This document shows positions 1 through 8,333 of a stretch of 64,000 nt of DNA, in pieces. Position 1 is the stretch's first letter. Each line of letters opens with the position of its first letter. The notes under the pieces are model-generated. The model was given only the letters and a program-made list of their open reading frames with translations, searched no databases and had not been told where the DNA came from. This DNA comes from Nocardia brasiliensis NBRC 14402 (GTDB lineage: Bacteria > Actinomycetota > Actinomycetes > Mycobacteriales > Mycobacteriaceae). The position numbers and the translations under genes are program-made. The DNA is taken from contig NZ_BAFT02000023.1 of the NCBI RefSeq assembly GCF_000308475.2, positions 1 through 64,000 on the forward strand, in the 5' to 3' direction.

Positions 1-348
1 TGGACCGACCGCATCGAACCGCTGCCCGGCCTCGAACTGATCCACGTCGGCGGCCACATGCGCGGCAGCTCGGTCGCCCGCACCGCCGACGGCACCCTGC
101 TCACCGGCGACACCGTCAGCGGCAGCCTCGCGCCCGGCTGGGTGACGTTCCAGCGCAACTTCCCCAAGCACGTGCCGCTCTCCCCCGCCGTCGTGCGGCG
201 CATCGTCGACCGGCTGGACCAGTTCGAGTACGACCGGCTCTACACGCTGGGCGGCGACACCGTGGACCAGGACGCCAAACAGGCCGTGCACCGCTCCGCC
301 GAACGCCATATCCGCTGGGTCAGCGGCGAATTCGACCACCTGACCTGA
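1..348 (+). CDS. Metallo-beta-lactamase-fold hydrolase, C-terminal part
   Basis: The reading frame is open from base 1, so only the last 115 codons are visible. The segment HVGGH followed about 15 residues later by LLTGDTV matches the second half of the metallo-beta-lactamase fold, where a His and an Asp in such motifs bind the active-site metals. The C-terminal part (two helices ending WVSGEFDHLT) has no specific signature. Substrate cannot be told from this fragment. The start lies outside the window. Confidence 0.75.
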   Translation, partial: WTDRIEPLPGLELIHVGGHMRGSSVARTADGTLLTGDTVSGSLAPGWVTFQRNFPKHVPLSPAVVRRIVDRLDQFEYDRLYTLGGDTVDQDAKQAVHRSAERHIRWVSGEFDHLT

Positions 349-384
349 CCCGCCCACGCGGCGCGCGGGCCGGTCCGGGGTCGG

Positions 385-966
385 CTACGCGAGGGCGAAG
401 CGGAGCAGGGCCTGCTTGTCGCCCTGCTTGATCTTGCCCTTGCGGTTGAGCACTTCCAGCTGCCAGTTCGCGCCGTTGCGGAACGCACGGGCGACGGCGT
501 TCGCGTTGTCCGCGCCGAGCAGCGACGGCCAGATGTCGGCGACCTGCTGGCTGCTGCCACCGCTCGCGTCGTACACCTTGAAGCTGATGTTGTTGGCCTT
601 CTCGAAGGAGCTGCCCTTCTTGAAAGCCGCGGCGACGAACACGATCGCGTCGATGCCGCCCGGCACGTCCGCGAACGTCACGTGCACCGTCTCGTCGTCG
701 CCGGTGGCGGCGCCGGTCTGCTCGTCCCCGGAGTGCAGCACCGAGCCGTTGCCGAGCGGGTCCAGCGAATCGAGTCCGGCGAACCGAACCGGCTCGCTGC
801 CCTGCATCAGGATGGCGATCAAATCGAGGTCGACGCCGCGCTTACGCCGCGCCCAGCCCAGTGCGCCGCCGCTGGTGCCCCCGGAAGGATCCCAGCTCAC
901 GCCGACACTCAGCTTGGTGACACCGGCAAGATCTGCGGCGCCGTCTTCTTTCTTGAGCGTGATCAT
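385..966 (-). CDS. TerD-family stress/tellurium-resistance protein
   Basis: The 193-aa product has the TerD/CABP architecture: an N-terminal SVGVSWDP segment, the basic RRKRGVDLDL block in which the acidic residues bind Ca2+, then a HSGDEQTGAATGDDETV loop that forms the second calcium site in this family. TerD proteins are cytosolic and linked to resistance to tellurite, phage and oxidative stress. The ATG at 966 is chosen because it gives MITLKKEDG, the usual short lead-in; the open frame continues upstream by 31 codons with no family similarity. It stands alone, divergent from the decarboxylase gene. Confidence 0.85.
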   Translation of the reverse strand: MITLKKEDGAADLAGVTKLSVGVSWDPSGGTSGGALGWARRKRGVDLDLIAILMQGSEPVRFAGLDSLDPLGNGSVLHSGDEQTGAATGDDETVHVTFADVPGGIDAIVFVAAAFKKGSSFEKANNISFKVYDASGGSSQQVADIWPSLLGADNANAVARAFRNGANWQLEVLNRKGKIKQGDKQALLRFALA

Positions 967-1115
967 AGGCTTCAGACTAGCGGCGGTTTCGTAAATCCAA
1001 GGGGGCGAGAAAGTCTCGTTCCGGCCGCGGACAGCACCACGAAAATGTGTGATACGCATCGGCTCTCAATACTTGGCTATTTACAAGAGCGAACCCACGA
1101 GAGTTCGGTAGAGGT

Positions 1116-2540
1116 ATGGCCGATCCGTTGAAAGAACAGGAATTCGCCGCACGCGCAATGGAGCTGGTGCGCGCGGCCGCCGGACCGTATCTCGACAGCC
1201 TGCCGCAACGCCTGGTGCACGACGGCGCCGCCGATCCGCTGATCGATGAACTCACCGGCCCGCTACCCGAGCACGGCGACGGCACCCTGGCCGCTGTCGA
1301 ACAACTGCTGCGGGTCGGCACCGAGGCGGCGGTGCACAGCGCCGGACCGCGCTTCTTCCACCTCGTGGTGGGCGGGGCGACACCCGCCGCGCTGGCCGGC
1401 GACTGGATCACCACTCTGCTGGACCAGAATGCGGGCCTCTGGGTCACTTCGCCGTTGGCCGCGCGCACCGAAACCGTGGTGCTCGGATGGCTCAAAGACC
1501 TTTTCGGCCTGCCCGCGGACTTCGGCGCGGTGCTCACGCCGAGCGCCACCTTCGCGAACCTCACCGGGCTCGCCGCGGCCCGCTACTGGTGGGCCGGGCG
1601 GCACGGGCACGACGTCGTCGCCGAGGGTTTGGCGGGACTGCCGCGGATGCCGGTGTTCACCAGCGGTCTCGTGCACGCCAGCACCCGTAAGGCGTTGCAG
1701 ATACTCGGCTGCGGCCGGGATACGCTGCGCACCTTCGTCCGTGACGACGCGGGCCGGCTCGACCTACGGGCGCTGGAGCAAGCCCTGATCGAACTCGACG
1801 GGGCGCCCGCCGTACTCGTCGGCAACCTCGGCGAGGTGAACGCGGGCGATTGCGATCCGCTCGCGGACCTGGCCGAACTCGCCGAGAAGTACCGCGCCTG
1901 GTTCCACGTCGACGGCGCGTTCGGGCTGTTCGCCACCGTGTCACCGCGCACCGCGCAGCTCGCCGCGGGAGTGGAGCGGGCCGACTCGATCACCGCCGAC
2001 GGTCACAAATGGCTCAATGTGCCGCAGGAGAGCGGATTCTCGTTCGTCAAGGACAAGTCCGTGCTCGGCAAGACCTTCGGCAGCTGGGGCGCGGACTACC
2101 TGCCGACCCTCGATGACGAACAGCTCAGCTACAACATGCACGGCCCCGAATCCTCCCGCCGCGCACGCGCGTTCCCGATCTGGGCCACGCTGCGCGCCTA
2201 CGGCCGGACCGGGTATCGGGAGATGGTCGAACGTCACCTCGACGTGGCCGCGCATCTCGGCCTGGTGGTCGACGCGGCCGCCGACTTCGAGCTGCTGGCT
2301 CCGGTGCAGTTGTGCGTCACCTGTTTCCGCTACCGGCCACCCGGCGTCGCCGAAGCCGATCTCGATGATCTCAACGCTCGGCTCGGTGCGGCCGTTCTCG
2401 CGGACGGGCGGGTCTACGTGGGCACCACGAAATACCGTGGTGTGACCGCGTTGCGCCCGACTTTCGTCAACTGGCGCATCACCGAGCCCGAAGCGGATCT
2501 GCTGATCGAGGTGATCCGCGAACTCGGCCCCACGCTGTAA
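1116..2540 (+). CDS. Pyridoxal-phosphate-dependent group II decarboxylase
   Basis: The 474-aa protein is a full-length member of the aromatic-L-amino-acid/glutamate decarboxylase family (aspartate aminotransferase fold). Visible marks are the HVDGAFG segment, whose Asp contacts the PLP pyridine nitrogen, and the TADGHKWLNVP segment, whose Lys forms the Schiff base with PLP. The family converts amino acids such as tyrosine, tryptophan or glutamate into amines; here the substrate cannot be predicted. It is monocistronic and converges on the RraA-like gene. Function as a decarboxylase is family knowledge; some relatives are aldehyde synthases. Confidence 0.85.
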   Translation: MADPLKEQEFAARAMELVRAAAGPYLDSLPQRLVHDGAADPLIDELTGPLPEHGDGTLAAVEQLLRVGTEAAVHSAGPRFFHLVVGGATPAALAGDWITTLLDQNAGLWVTSPLAARTETVVLGWLKDLFGLPADFGAVLTPSATFANLTGLAAARYWWAGRHGHDVVAEGLAGLPRMPVFTSGLVHASTRKALQILGCGRDTLRTFVRDDAGRLDLRALEQALIELDGAPAVLVGNLGEVNAGDCDPLADLAELAEKYRAWFHVDGAFGLFATVSPRTAQLAAGVERADSITADGHKWLNVPQESGFSFVKDKSVLGKTFGSWGADYLPTLDDEQLSYNMHGPESSRRARAFPIWATLRAYGRTGYREMVERHLDVAAHLGLVVDAAADFELLAPVQLCVTCFRYRPPGVAEADLDDLNARLGAAVLADGRVYVGTTKYRGVTALRPTFVNWRITEPEADLLIEVIRELGPTL

Positions 2541-2579
2541 TCGGCGAATCGCACTGCCGCCCTGAGCTGTTCGCCGAAC

Positions 2580-3239
2580 TCAGGCGAGGAACTGGAGCGC
2601 CGAGGGCTCACCCCGGTGCAGCGCATCGGCGTGCGCGGCGACATTGAGTCCGTCGCTGAGAGTGGCTCCCGCAGCCAATTTCGCGACGAGCCTGGTCTCG
2701 GCCTCTTTGACGGCCGCGGCGTCGTCGAGCAGTGTCTCGATGCGGTCGGGGGCGACCACGATGACGCCTTCCTCGTCGGCGAGGATCAGATCACCGGGCA
2801 CCACCGGAACGCCGCCGCAGGTCACCGGGATCTGCAACTCGCCGAGTTCGGTTGTGCTGCCTGCCATCGGGGTGACGAAGCGGCTGTAGATCGGCAGCGG
2901 GCAGGACCGGACGTAGGCGATATCGCGGTATCCGCCGTCGACGACGATGCCGCCGAGCTGACGAACGAGCGCACCCCGCGCGAACAACTCACCGGCGAAG
3001 GCGATCTCGCTGCCACCGCCGTCGACGACCAGCACATCGCCGGGCGCCGCGGTCTCGATCGCCCGGAGCACCGCGAAGAAGTCGCCGGTGCAGCGGACGG
3101 TGAACGCTGGACCGAAAATCCGCACGGCACCCGAACGGGGCCGAATCGCACTGTCCAGCACCCGCGTCGATTTATCGGCATCGCACAGCGCGGTGGTATC
3201 GACAGCACGGAATTTCTCGACAAGCTGGTCGGCCGGCAT
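2580..3239 (-). CDS. RraA-like / 4-hydroxy-4-methyl-2-oxoglutarate aldolase family protein
   Basis: The 219-aa protein shows the RraA fold: CDADKSTRVLDSAIRP near the N-terminus, PGDVLVVDGGG, then GGIVVDGGYRD, whose Arg-Asp pair is the substrate/metal site of HMG aldolases, and PGDLILADEEGVIVV. Members are either aldolases of aromatic catabolism (HMG to two pyruvates; oxaloacetate decarboxylation) or inhibitors of RNase E. The length is closer to the aldolases. The ATG at 3239 is preceded by GAAGGGGCGG as ribosome site; a TTG 33 bases upstream is the alternative. No aromatic-pathway neighbours are present. Confidence 0.8.
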   Translation of the reverse strand: MPADQLVEKFRAVDTTALCDADKSTRVLDSAIRPRSGAVRIFGPAFTVRCTGDFFAVLRAIETAAPGDVLVVDGGGSEIAFAGELFARGALVRQLGGIVVDGGYRDIAYVRSCPLPIYSRFVTPMAGSTTELGELQIPVTCGGVPVVPGDLILADEEGVIVVAPDRIETLLDDAAAVKEAETRLVAKLAAGATLSDGLNVAAHADALHRGEPSALQFLA

Positions 3240-3303
3240 CGGTACCGCCCCTTCACGGGTAGGAATATGCAATTGACCTGACCTTACCCCGGCCGGGACG
3301 CGG

Positions 3304-3630
3304 CTACGGAAACCCCAGTGGTTCTTGCATATTGATGGTGTAGAGCTCGCCGAGATACCAGAACAAGACTCCCGTCGCGGGCTCCGCCTCGTCGACCACG
3401 CAATATTCGAGCCCGGTGAGCAGGATGGATCGCCGCTCGGTCAGGCACTGCACCGGCCCCCGCGTTTGGTCGTAGGCGCCCGCGACCGCGAACCGCTGTC
3501 CCGATATCGCAATTGTCTTGGGCCCGTTCCACAACCAATCCGGCCTGCCGAAAACGTACCAGTAGCAACCGAACGCGAAAGTGGCGGCGACAATGACGGT
3601 AGCCAGCAATCCTCGGGCCATGTTCGCCAT
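3304..3630 (-). CDS. Small single-pass membrane protein of unknown function
   Basis: A 108-aa protein that I do not recognise. Residues about 5-25 (ARGLLATVIVAATFAFGCYW) form a membrane segment or uncleaved signal anchor. The rest is a predicted extracellular domain with two cysteines (QCLTERR and EYCVVDE) that could form a disulfide. The ATG at 3630 is chosen because GGAAAGG lies about eight bases upstream; the frame is open 22 codons further. It lies between RraA-like and TetR genes on the same strand, without tight coupling. Confidence 0.6.
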   Translation of the reverse strand: MANMARGLLATVIVAATFAFGCYWYVFGRPDWLWNGPKTIAISGQRFAVAGAYDQTRGPVQCLTERRSILLTGLEYCVVDEAEPATGVLFWYLGELYTINMQEPLGFP

Positions 3631-3773
3631 CTCGCACCTTTCCCCGGGCCATGGATTCGCGCAAACAACTGGTTCGAGACGACGCCGGGAGATCATACGA
3701 CGGGCACCGCCGCGATCCGCGGCGCCGAACGCTCCCGCAGGTCGGAGCGGCGTGCTGCGCCGGGTGCGCGCGC

Positions 3774-4373
3774 TCAGTCCGGGGCGAAGGCGCGCAGCAC
3801 CGCGTCGACCAGGGCGTCGGCGAACGCCGCGTCGAGCGGGCCGGAACGCAGCAGCCAGCGCTGGGTGATCGGCGCGTACAGCAGGTCGAGGATCAGCTCG
3901 AGGTCGGCGTCCGCCCGTAGCTGCCCCACCTGCTGGGCGCTGCGCAGCCGATCCAGCTTCGCCGCCTTGATCGGCTGTTCCATCCGGTCCCGATAAGTTC
4001 GCGCCAGCTCCGGATCGTTGATGATCTCGAGGTTGAGCGCACGGATCGGCGCCTCGAACGCCGGGTCGGCGAACTCGGCGACCGTGGCGCGCAACACCGT
4101 TCGCAGATCCGCCGCCAGATCACCGGTGTCCGGCAACGCGATATCGCCGTCCGCGCCCTCGCTCAGCGCGGCCAGCGCGTCGAAAACCACCGCCCCTTTC
4201 GACGGCCACCACCGATAGATTGTCTGCTTCCCCACCCCCGCCCGCGCCGCGATCGCCTCGATCGACAACTTCCCGTACCCGACCTCCGAGATCAGCTCGT
4301 ACGTCGCGGTCAGAATCGCACTCCGCGACCGCTCACTCCGCCGCCCCGGATCCGGCCCACCAGCTCCCGCCAT
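3774..4373 (-). CDS. TetR-family transcriptional regulator
   Basis: The 199-aa protein has the TetR N-terminal DNA-binding domain: helix-turn-helix SIEAIAARAGVGKQTIYRWW at about residues 39-58, followed by a helical ligand-binding domain. The C-terminal part is of the common type in which an acidic helical region ends in short segments (AFADALVDAVLRAFAPD). The ligand is unknown. It lies 47 bases downstream of the aminotransferase gene on the same strand, so it may be read from the same message, but no coupling is visible. Confidence 0.9.
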   Translation of the reverse strand: MAGAGGPDPGRRSERSRSAILTATYELISEVGYGKLSIEAIAARAGVGKQTIYRWWPSKGAVVFDALAALSEGADGDIALPDTGDLAADLRTVLRATVAEFADPAFEAPIRALNLEIINDPELARTYRDRMEQPIKAAKLDRLRSAQQVGQLRADADLELILDLLYAPITQRWLLRSGPLDAAFADALVDAVLRAFAPD

Positions 4374-4420
4374 CTCCCCACCCTACAGCGAAACGAGACG
4401 GTCCGTCTTGATTTGCGTGC

Positions 4421-5674
4421 TCAGGTCAGGGATTGGAGGGTGGTGTGCAGGCGGTCGAGGGCGGTGGCTATCCACGGGAGGGCGGTGGGGTCGGTGCTGG
4501 TCAGGGCTTGGCGGCGTTGGTCGGGAGTACTGCCGTAGAGGAGGCTGGTCGCGGCGCGGAAGCGTAGCGCGGTGGGGGTATCGCCGAAATGTGCGCCGGC
4601 CAGGACGCCGATGCCGAAATCGTCGAGCAGGTGATCGGCCAGGGCGACACCGGTTTCGATGCCGCGGCGAGCGAGTGCGGGCCGGAGGCTTTCCAGGTCC
4701 GGGTAGAGATAGAAGCCGGCCTGCGGTACGCGGCAAGCGATTCCGGCCTTGGTGAAGATCGCGTGGGCGGTGGTGGCGACGGCGGCGTGCAGTCGCCGGC
4801 TGGCCACGATGCGCTCGGTCACCACCGTCGGCGCCTCGAAGACGAACGTCGCCGCCGCCTGCATGGGGCCGGACAGGCAGGACCAGATTTCGCTGCCGAG
4901 TCCGCTGATCCGTTGCGCCAGTTGCTGTCCGGCGCGACCGGGCGGCGTGCGGAGGTATCCGATACGCCAGCCGCCGAGAGCCATCGACTTGCTCAGGCCG
5001 CCGGTCACGATGGTGCGCTGCGGCAGCAGCAGCGCCGGACTGCACAGTGTCGCAGGGTCATACGCGAGGTCACGATAGATCTCGTCGCAGAGAATCGTCA
5101 GCCCGTGCCGATCGGCGATCTCACACACCCGCCCCATGACGGCCGCGCCGGCCACCGTTCCCGTGGGATTGTCCGGCACGGTCAGGATGAGTATTCGCGG
5201 ATCGGCGCCCTCGGCACGGGCGCTCGCGAGCGCCGCCTCGAGCAGGTCGGGGTCCGGCACGCCACCCACCTCACGGGGAATCGGCACCCCGATGGCACGC
5301 TTGCCGATCACCCCGATCTGCGCCGGATAACTCACCCACGACGGAATCGGCAGCACGACATCGCCCGGCAGCACCGCGATCGCGGCGAACAGCAACGCCT
5401 TACTCCCCGGCGCGAGCAGCACCTGCTCGGGACCCGTGGGCAGTCCGCCTCGCGAGAGATACGCTGCGGCAGCCGTCCGCGCGGGCATGGTCCCGGCCAC
5501 AGGCGTATACGAATTCGCCGTCGCCCCTTCGGCCAGTGCCGCGGCGACTTCCGGCAGTACCGGCAGGCCGGCTTCGCCGAACCCGAGGTGCAGGATGTCG
5601 TCGCCGGCCGCCCGCCGGGCATTGATCTTCTCGTTCAGGGCCAGCGTGGCGGAGGGCGCAACGATCGCGTCCAT
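4421..5674 (-). CDS. Class I/II PLP-dependent aminotransferase
   Basis: The 417-aa fold-type I enzyme shows TVPDNPTGTVAG (Asn binds substrate and PLP), LCDEIYRDLAY (Asp and Tyr contact PLP), TGGLSKSMALGGWRIGY (Schiff-base Lys with the following phosphate-binding Arg) and a C-terminal ALRFRAATS segment placing the Arg that binds the substrate carboxylate. The family transfers amino groups from amino acids to 2-oxo acids. The ATG at 5674 overlaps the stop of the cysteine dioxygenase gene (ATGA), so the two are translationally coupled. This suggests, as inference only, action on a sulfur-containing amino acid such as cysteine sulfinate. Confidence 0.85.
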   Translation of the reverse strand: MDAIVAPSATLALNEKINARRAAGDDILHLGFGEAGLPVLPEVAAALAEGATANSYTPVAGTMPARTAAAAYLSRGGLPTGPEQVLLAPGSKALLFAAIAVLPGDVVLPIPSWVSYPAQIGVIGKRAIGVPIPREVGGVPDPDLLEAALASARAEGADPRILILTVPDNPTGTVAGAAVMGRVCEIADRHGLTILCDEIYRDLAYDPATLCSPALLLPQRTIVTGGLSKSMALGGWRIGYLRTPPGRAGQQLAQRISGLGSEIWSCLSGPMQAAATFVFEAPTVVTERIVASRRLHAAVATTAHAIFTKAGIACRVPQAGFYLYPDLESLRPALARRGIETGVALADHLLDDFGIGVLAGAHFGDTPTALRFRAATSLLYGSTPDQRRQALTSTDPTALPWIATALDRLHTTLQSLT

Positions 5675-6228
5675 CAGGCGTCCGCGATGGGCAGGCGGTA
5701 TTCCCGGCGCACGCTGGTACCGAGTTTGCCGATGTGCGCGCCGTAGATATGGATCGAAATCACCGTTGTCGTACCGGTATTGCGCACCAGGTGGATATCT
5801 CCGGGCGGCGCGAAACCCACCGCCGTGCCTGCCGCGTTGGTCGCATCGGCCGCTACCACCAGCCGCGCGCTCGGTCCCGCACCGCGCAACTCGTACCGCT
5901 GTTCGGTCTCGGTGCCCTCGTAAACGCCTGCGACACACCAGGCTACGTGATCATGGATCGGGGTCTGCTGTCCCGGCCGCCAGACGATGGCCACCACCGA
6001 GAAGCTGCCGTCGTCCTCGGTGTGCACGAGGTGCTGCCGGTACCGCTGCGGATCACCCTCGCGGTACTGCTCGGGCAGCAGATCCGGCTGCCGCAAGAAG
6101 GGCTCGAGCCGTTCGGCGACGAGCCGGGCCGCCTCGGCGGGCGGACGTTCGAGCAGCACGACTTCCCTTACCGCGCAGACGAGATCGGCGAGCTGTGGCG
6201 TGCTGGGTGCGGCTGTGCTGGTCGTCAT
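5674..6228 (-). CDS. Cysteine dioxygenase family (cupin thiol dioxygenase)
   Basis: The 184-aa protein has the cupin motif of thiol dioxygenases: PIHDHVAWCVAGVYEGTE supplies two of the three Fe(II) histidines and PPGDIHLVRN the third. Family members add O2 to the thiol of cysteine or 3-mercaptopropionate to make the sulfinate. The ATG at 6228 starts MTTSTAAPS; upstream in-frame sequence is promoter-like and holds two inverted repeats (6261-6272 and 6282-6295). The gene is first of a coupled pair with an aminotransferase and sits below a LysR-type gene, which probably controls it. Confidence 0.82.
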   Translation of the reverse strand: MTTSTAAPSTPQLADLVCAVREVVLLERPPAEAARLVAERLEPFLRQPDLLPEQYREGDPQRYRQHLVHTEDDGSFSVVAIVWRPGQQTPIHDHVAWCVAGVYEGTETEQRYELRGAGPSARLVVAADATNAAGTAVGFAPPGDIHLVRNTGTTTVISIHIYGAHIGKLGTSVRREYRLPIADA

Positions 6229-6260
6229 ACGGACCAGGATGCGGTCGGCGGACCGGTGCG

Positions 6261-6295
6261 GTCTACTTAGACAATTTTGCCGATACCCAAGTATC
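6261..6295. promoter_or_regulatory. Two inverted repeats upstream of the cysteine dioxygenase gene
   Basis: GTCTA-CT-TAGAC (6261-6272) and GATAC-CCAA-GTATC (6282-6295) are both perfect inverted repeats. They sit 33-67 bases upstream of the dioxygenase ATG in a locally AT-rich stretch. The position between this gene and the LysR-type regulator fits an operator/activation site for that regulator. This assignment is inference. Confidence 0.5.
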
Positions 6296-6330
6296 ACTTA
6301 TAGATGGAACAGGGCGGCACACAACAGGTT

Positions 6331-7236
6331 TCATGTCAGTGTCATGGCGTTGGCGGCGCACTGGATGGCTTCCATCATCAGCTGGGTGACCGGGATCTTC
6401 TGATGACCCGATAGCGTGTACGCCGCCACCGTCCGCGAGTCCGCGGGAATCACCGGCCGGCTGACCACCTTCGGGTGCCGGATGAACGACTGCACCATGC
6501 TCGGCATCATCGCGACGCCGGTGCCCTCCGCCACCAGGCTCTGCACCGCGAGATTGTCGTCGGTGGTGAAATCGATGTGCGGTTCGAAACCCGCGGTCGC
6601 GCACGATTCGATGAAATGGCTTCGGCAGCGCACACATCCCGCGATCCAGCGTTCTTCAGCCAGCTGCGCCAGCTCGACCGTGCGGCGCCGGGCCAGCGCG
6701 TGCCCGCGGGGCAACAGCACGATCAGCGGGTCGTCGAGCAGCGAAACCTTGTACAGGTCATCGAATTCCGGCTGTTCACCCGCGTCATAGGTGAAAGCGA
6801 GGGTGATATCGCAGTCGCCGCGCCGCAATGCCTCCACCGATTCGGGCGGCTCCGCGTCGAACAGCTCGATCCGGATGCCCGGATGCCGCGACTTGATCGA
6901 GGCCACCGCCGACGGAACGAGCGTCGCGCACGCACTGGGGAACGCGCAGACCCGGACCCGCCCGGACTTGAGCCGGGTGATCGCCGTCATCTGCTGCTGC
7001 GCCGCCGAGATCGTGCCGAGAATCCCGGCCGCGTGCCTGGCCAGGATCTCGCCCGCGTCGGTCAGCCGCAAACCCCGGCCCACCCGGACGAACAGCGGCG
7101 TGCCCACCGAGCGTTCGAGCGCCTTCATCTGCTGGCTGATCGCGGGCTGCGTGTAACCGAGGTGCCGCGCCGCCGCGGCGAAGGAACCGGTCCGTACGAC
7201 CTCGTCGAAAACCCGAATGTGCCGTGAGTCGAACAT
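6331..7236 (-). CDS. LysR-family transcriptional regulator
   Basis: The 301-aa protein begins with a winged helix-turn-helix (FDEVVRTGSFAAAARHLGY then TQPAISQQMKALERSVGTPL) and continues into a periplasmic-binding-like effector domain (residues about 90-300). LysR regulators bind a small co-inducer and activate or repress nearby genes. It precedes the cysteine dioxygenase/aminotransferase pair on the same strand with about 100 bases between, so regulation of that pair is likely but not shown. The ATG at 7236 is used; a TTG two codons upstream is also possible. Confidence 0.92.
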   Translation of the reverse strand: MFDSRHIRVFDEVVRTGSFAAAARHLGYTQPAISQQMKALERSVGTPLFVRVGRGLRLTDAGEILARHAAGILGTISAAQQQMTAITRLKSGRVRVCAFPSACATLVPSAVASIKSRHPGIRIELFDAEPPESVEALRRGDCDITLAFTYDAGEQPEFDDLYKVSLLDDPLIVLLPRGHALARRRTVELAQLAEERWIAGCVRCRSHFIESCATAGFEPHIDFTTDDNLAVQSLVAEGTGVAMMPSMVQSFIRHPKVVSRPVIPADSRTVAAYTLSGHQKIPVTQLMMEAIQCAANAMTLT

Positions 7237-7289
7237 GGCCAAGAATAAGCATCGCTTTGCCCCTCAGAACAATCCATGCAGGCCGGATG

Positions 7290-8222
7290 CTACGACCTGC
7301 TCGCTCTGATCGCGGCCAGGCTGAAGTAGCCGAGCACACCGAACGCCGGGGCGACCCACCACAGCCACGTCGGGTACGGCCAAGCACCGTTACTGTCGAA
7401 CGCTTGCCAGAGGAAAATCACGGCCCCCAGCACAAACCCGGCGAGGTATCCCTCGCTGCCGTCGGCCCCCAGCCGACGGTCGATCTCGAACCTGGCGGCC
7501 AGCGCCGCCAGCAACGGCAACGCGATGAGGACGAGTATGCCGTCGGGTTGATAGCCCGCGGGATGTCCCATGCCCGCGATGGCAATGAGGATCAGGCCGA
7601 ACAACCACAGGCCGACGTCCACCGCGAGCCGTTTGGGAAGCACCCGCCAGGGCGAAATCGGTTCCTGTGTAACCCTTCTCGCGGGTGTCCTCCCGGTTCT
7701 GACCATGGCATCACGACGCTCAGTGATCGCCGGGTTGTCGAACAGGACCGAGAGTGGAACCAGATCGCTCGAAGCGAAGATCTCCGCGAACCCGGCGGGA
7801 ACGCTGGCGCCGGCCGGCGGATTCGCGCCGGGCTGCACCGGCACGCCCATCCCCCACCGCCACGGTTCTCGCAGCTCACGCAACGGCATCGCGAGCTCGG
7901 TGGTGGTGAAGTCCGTATCGGCCCCGGAAACGACCAGTGTCGCGATACCGGAGCCCTGCGGACCGGTCAGCGCGAACCAGTACACGTTGCCGTGCTGTGG
8001 AAACTCCGCGAGCCACTCGTATTTCGGGCCCGCGGTCAGATAGGCCGGTGCGACCGCACTCAAAGCCTCGAAGGTTTCGACGATGCCCGCCCGCCCCCAC
8101 ACGAGGTTGCTGAACGCCGCGTGCGAGAACAACGTATAAGCGATCTGGCGCGGATCCTGGTCACCGGCACCCGGATTGGGCAGACCGACCTGCTGCTCGC
8201 GGTCGCTGCGCCCGGACATCAT
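7290..8222 (-). CDS. Membrane-anchored protein of unknown function
   Basis: The 310-aa protein is not recognised. The first ~195 residues are soluble, starting with a hydrophilic stretch and containing YTLFSHAAFSNLVWGRAG. Three or four hydrophobic segments follow (VDVGLWLFGLILIAIAG, ILVLIALPLLAALAA, GFVLGAVIFLWQAF, WWVAPAFGVLGYFSLAAI). An N-terminal sensor or binding domain on a C-terminal membrane anchor is thus suggested. AAAGGCG lies before the paired ATG codons at 8222. It is the only gene between a divergent-strand gap and the LysR gene. Confidence 0.6.
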   Translation of the reverse strand: MMSGRSDREQQVGLPNPGAGDQDPRQIAYTLFSHAAFSNLVWGRAGIVETFEALSAVAPAYLTAGPKYEWLAEFPQHGNVYWFALTGPQGSGIATLVVSGADTDFTTTELAMPLRELREPWRWGMGVPVQPGANPPAGASVPAGFAEIFASSDLVPLSVLFDNPAITERRDAMVRTGRTPARRVTQEPISPWRVLPKRLAVDVGLWLFGLILIAIAGMGHPAGYQPDGILVLIALPLLAALAARFEIDRRLGADGSEGYLAGFVLGAVIFLWQAFDSNGAWPYPTWLWWVAPAFGVLGYFSLAAIRASRS

Positions 8223-8333
8223 CGACGCCTTTGCGGCAGTTCGGCTTTCATCGCTGACTCCGATCGTGCGGTGACTGTTCCCACGTCCATGGTGGCAACC
8301 GTCACCGCACCTCGGTATCAGCCGTTCAGCCGA

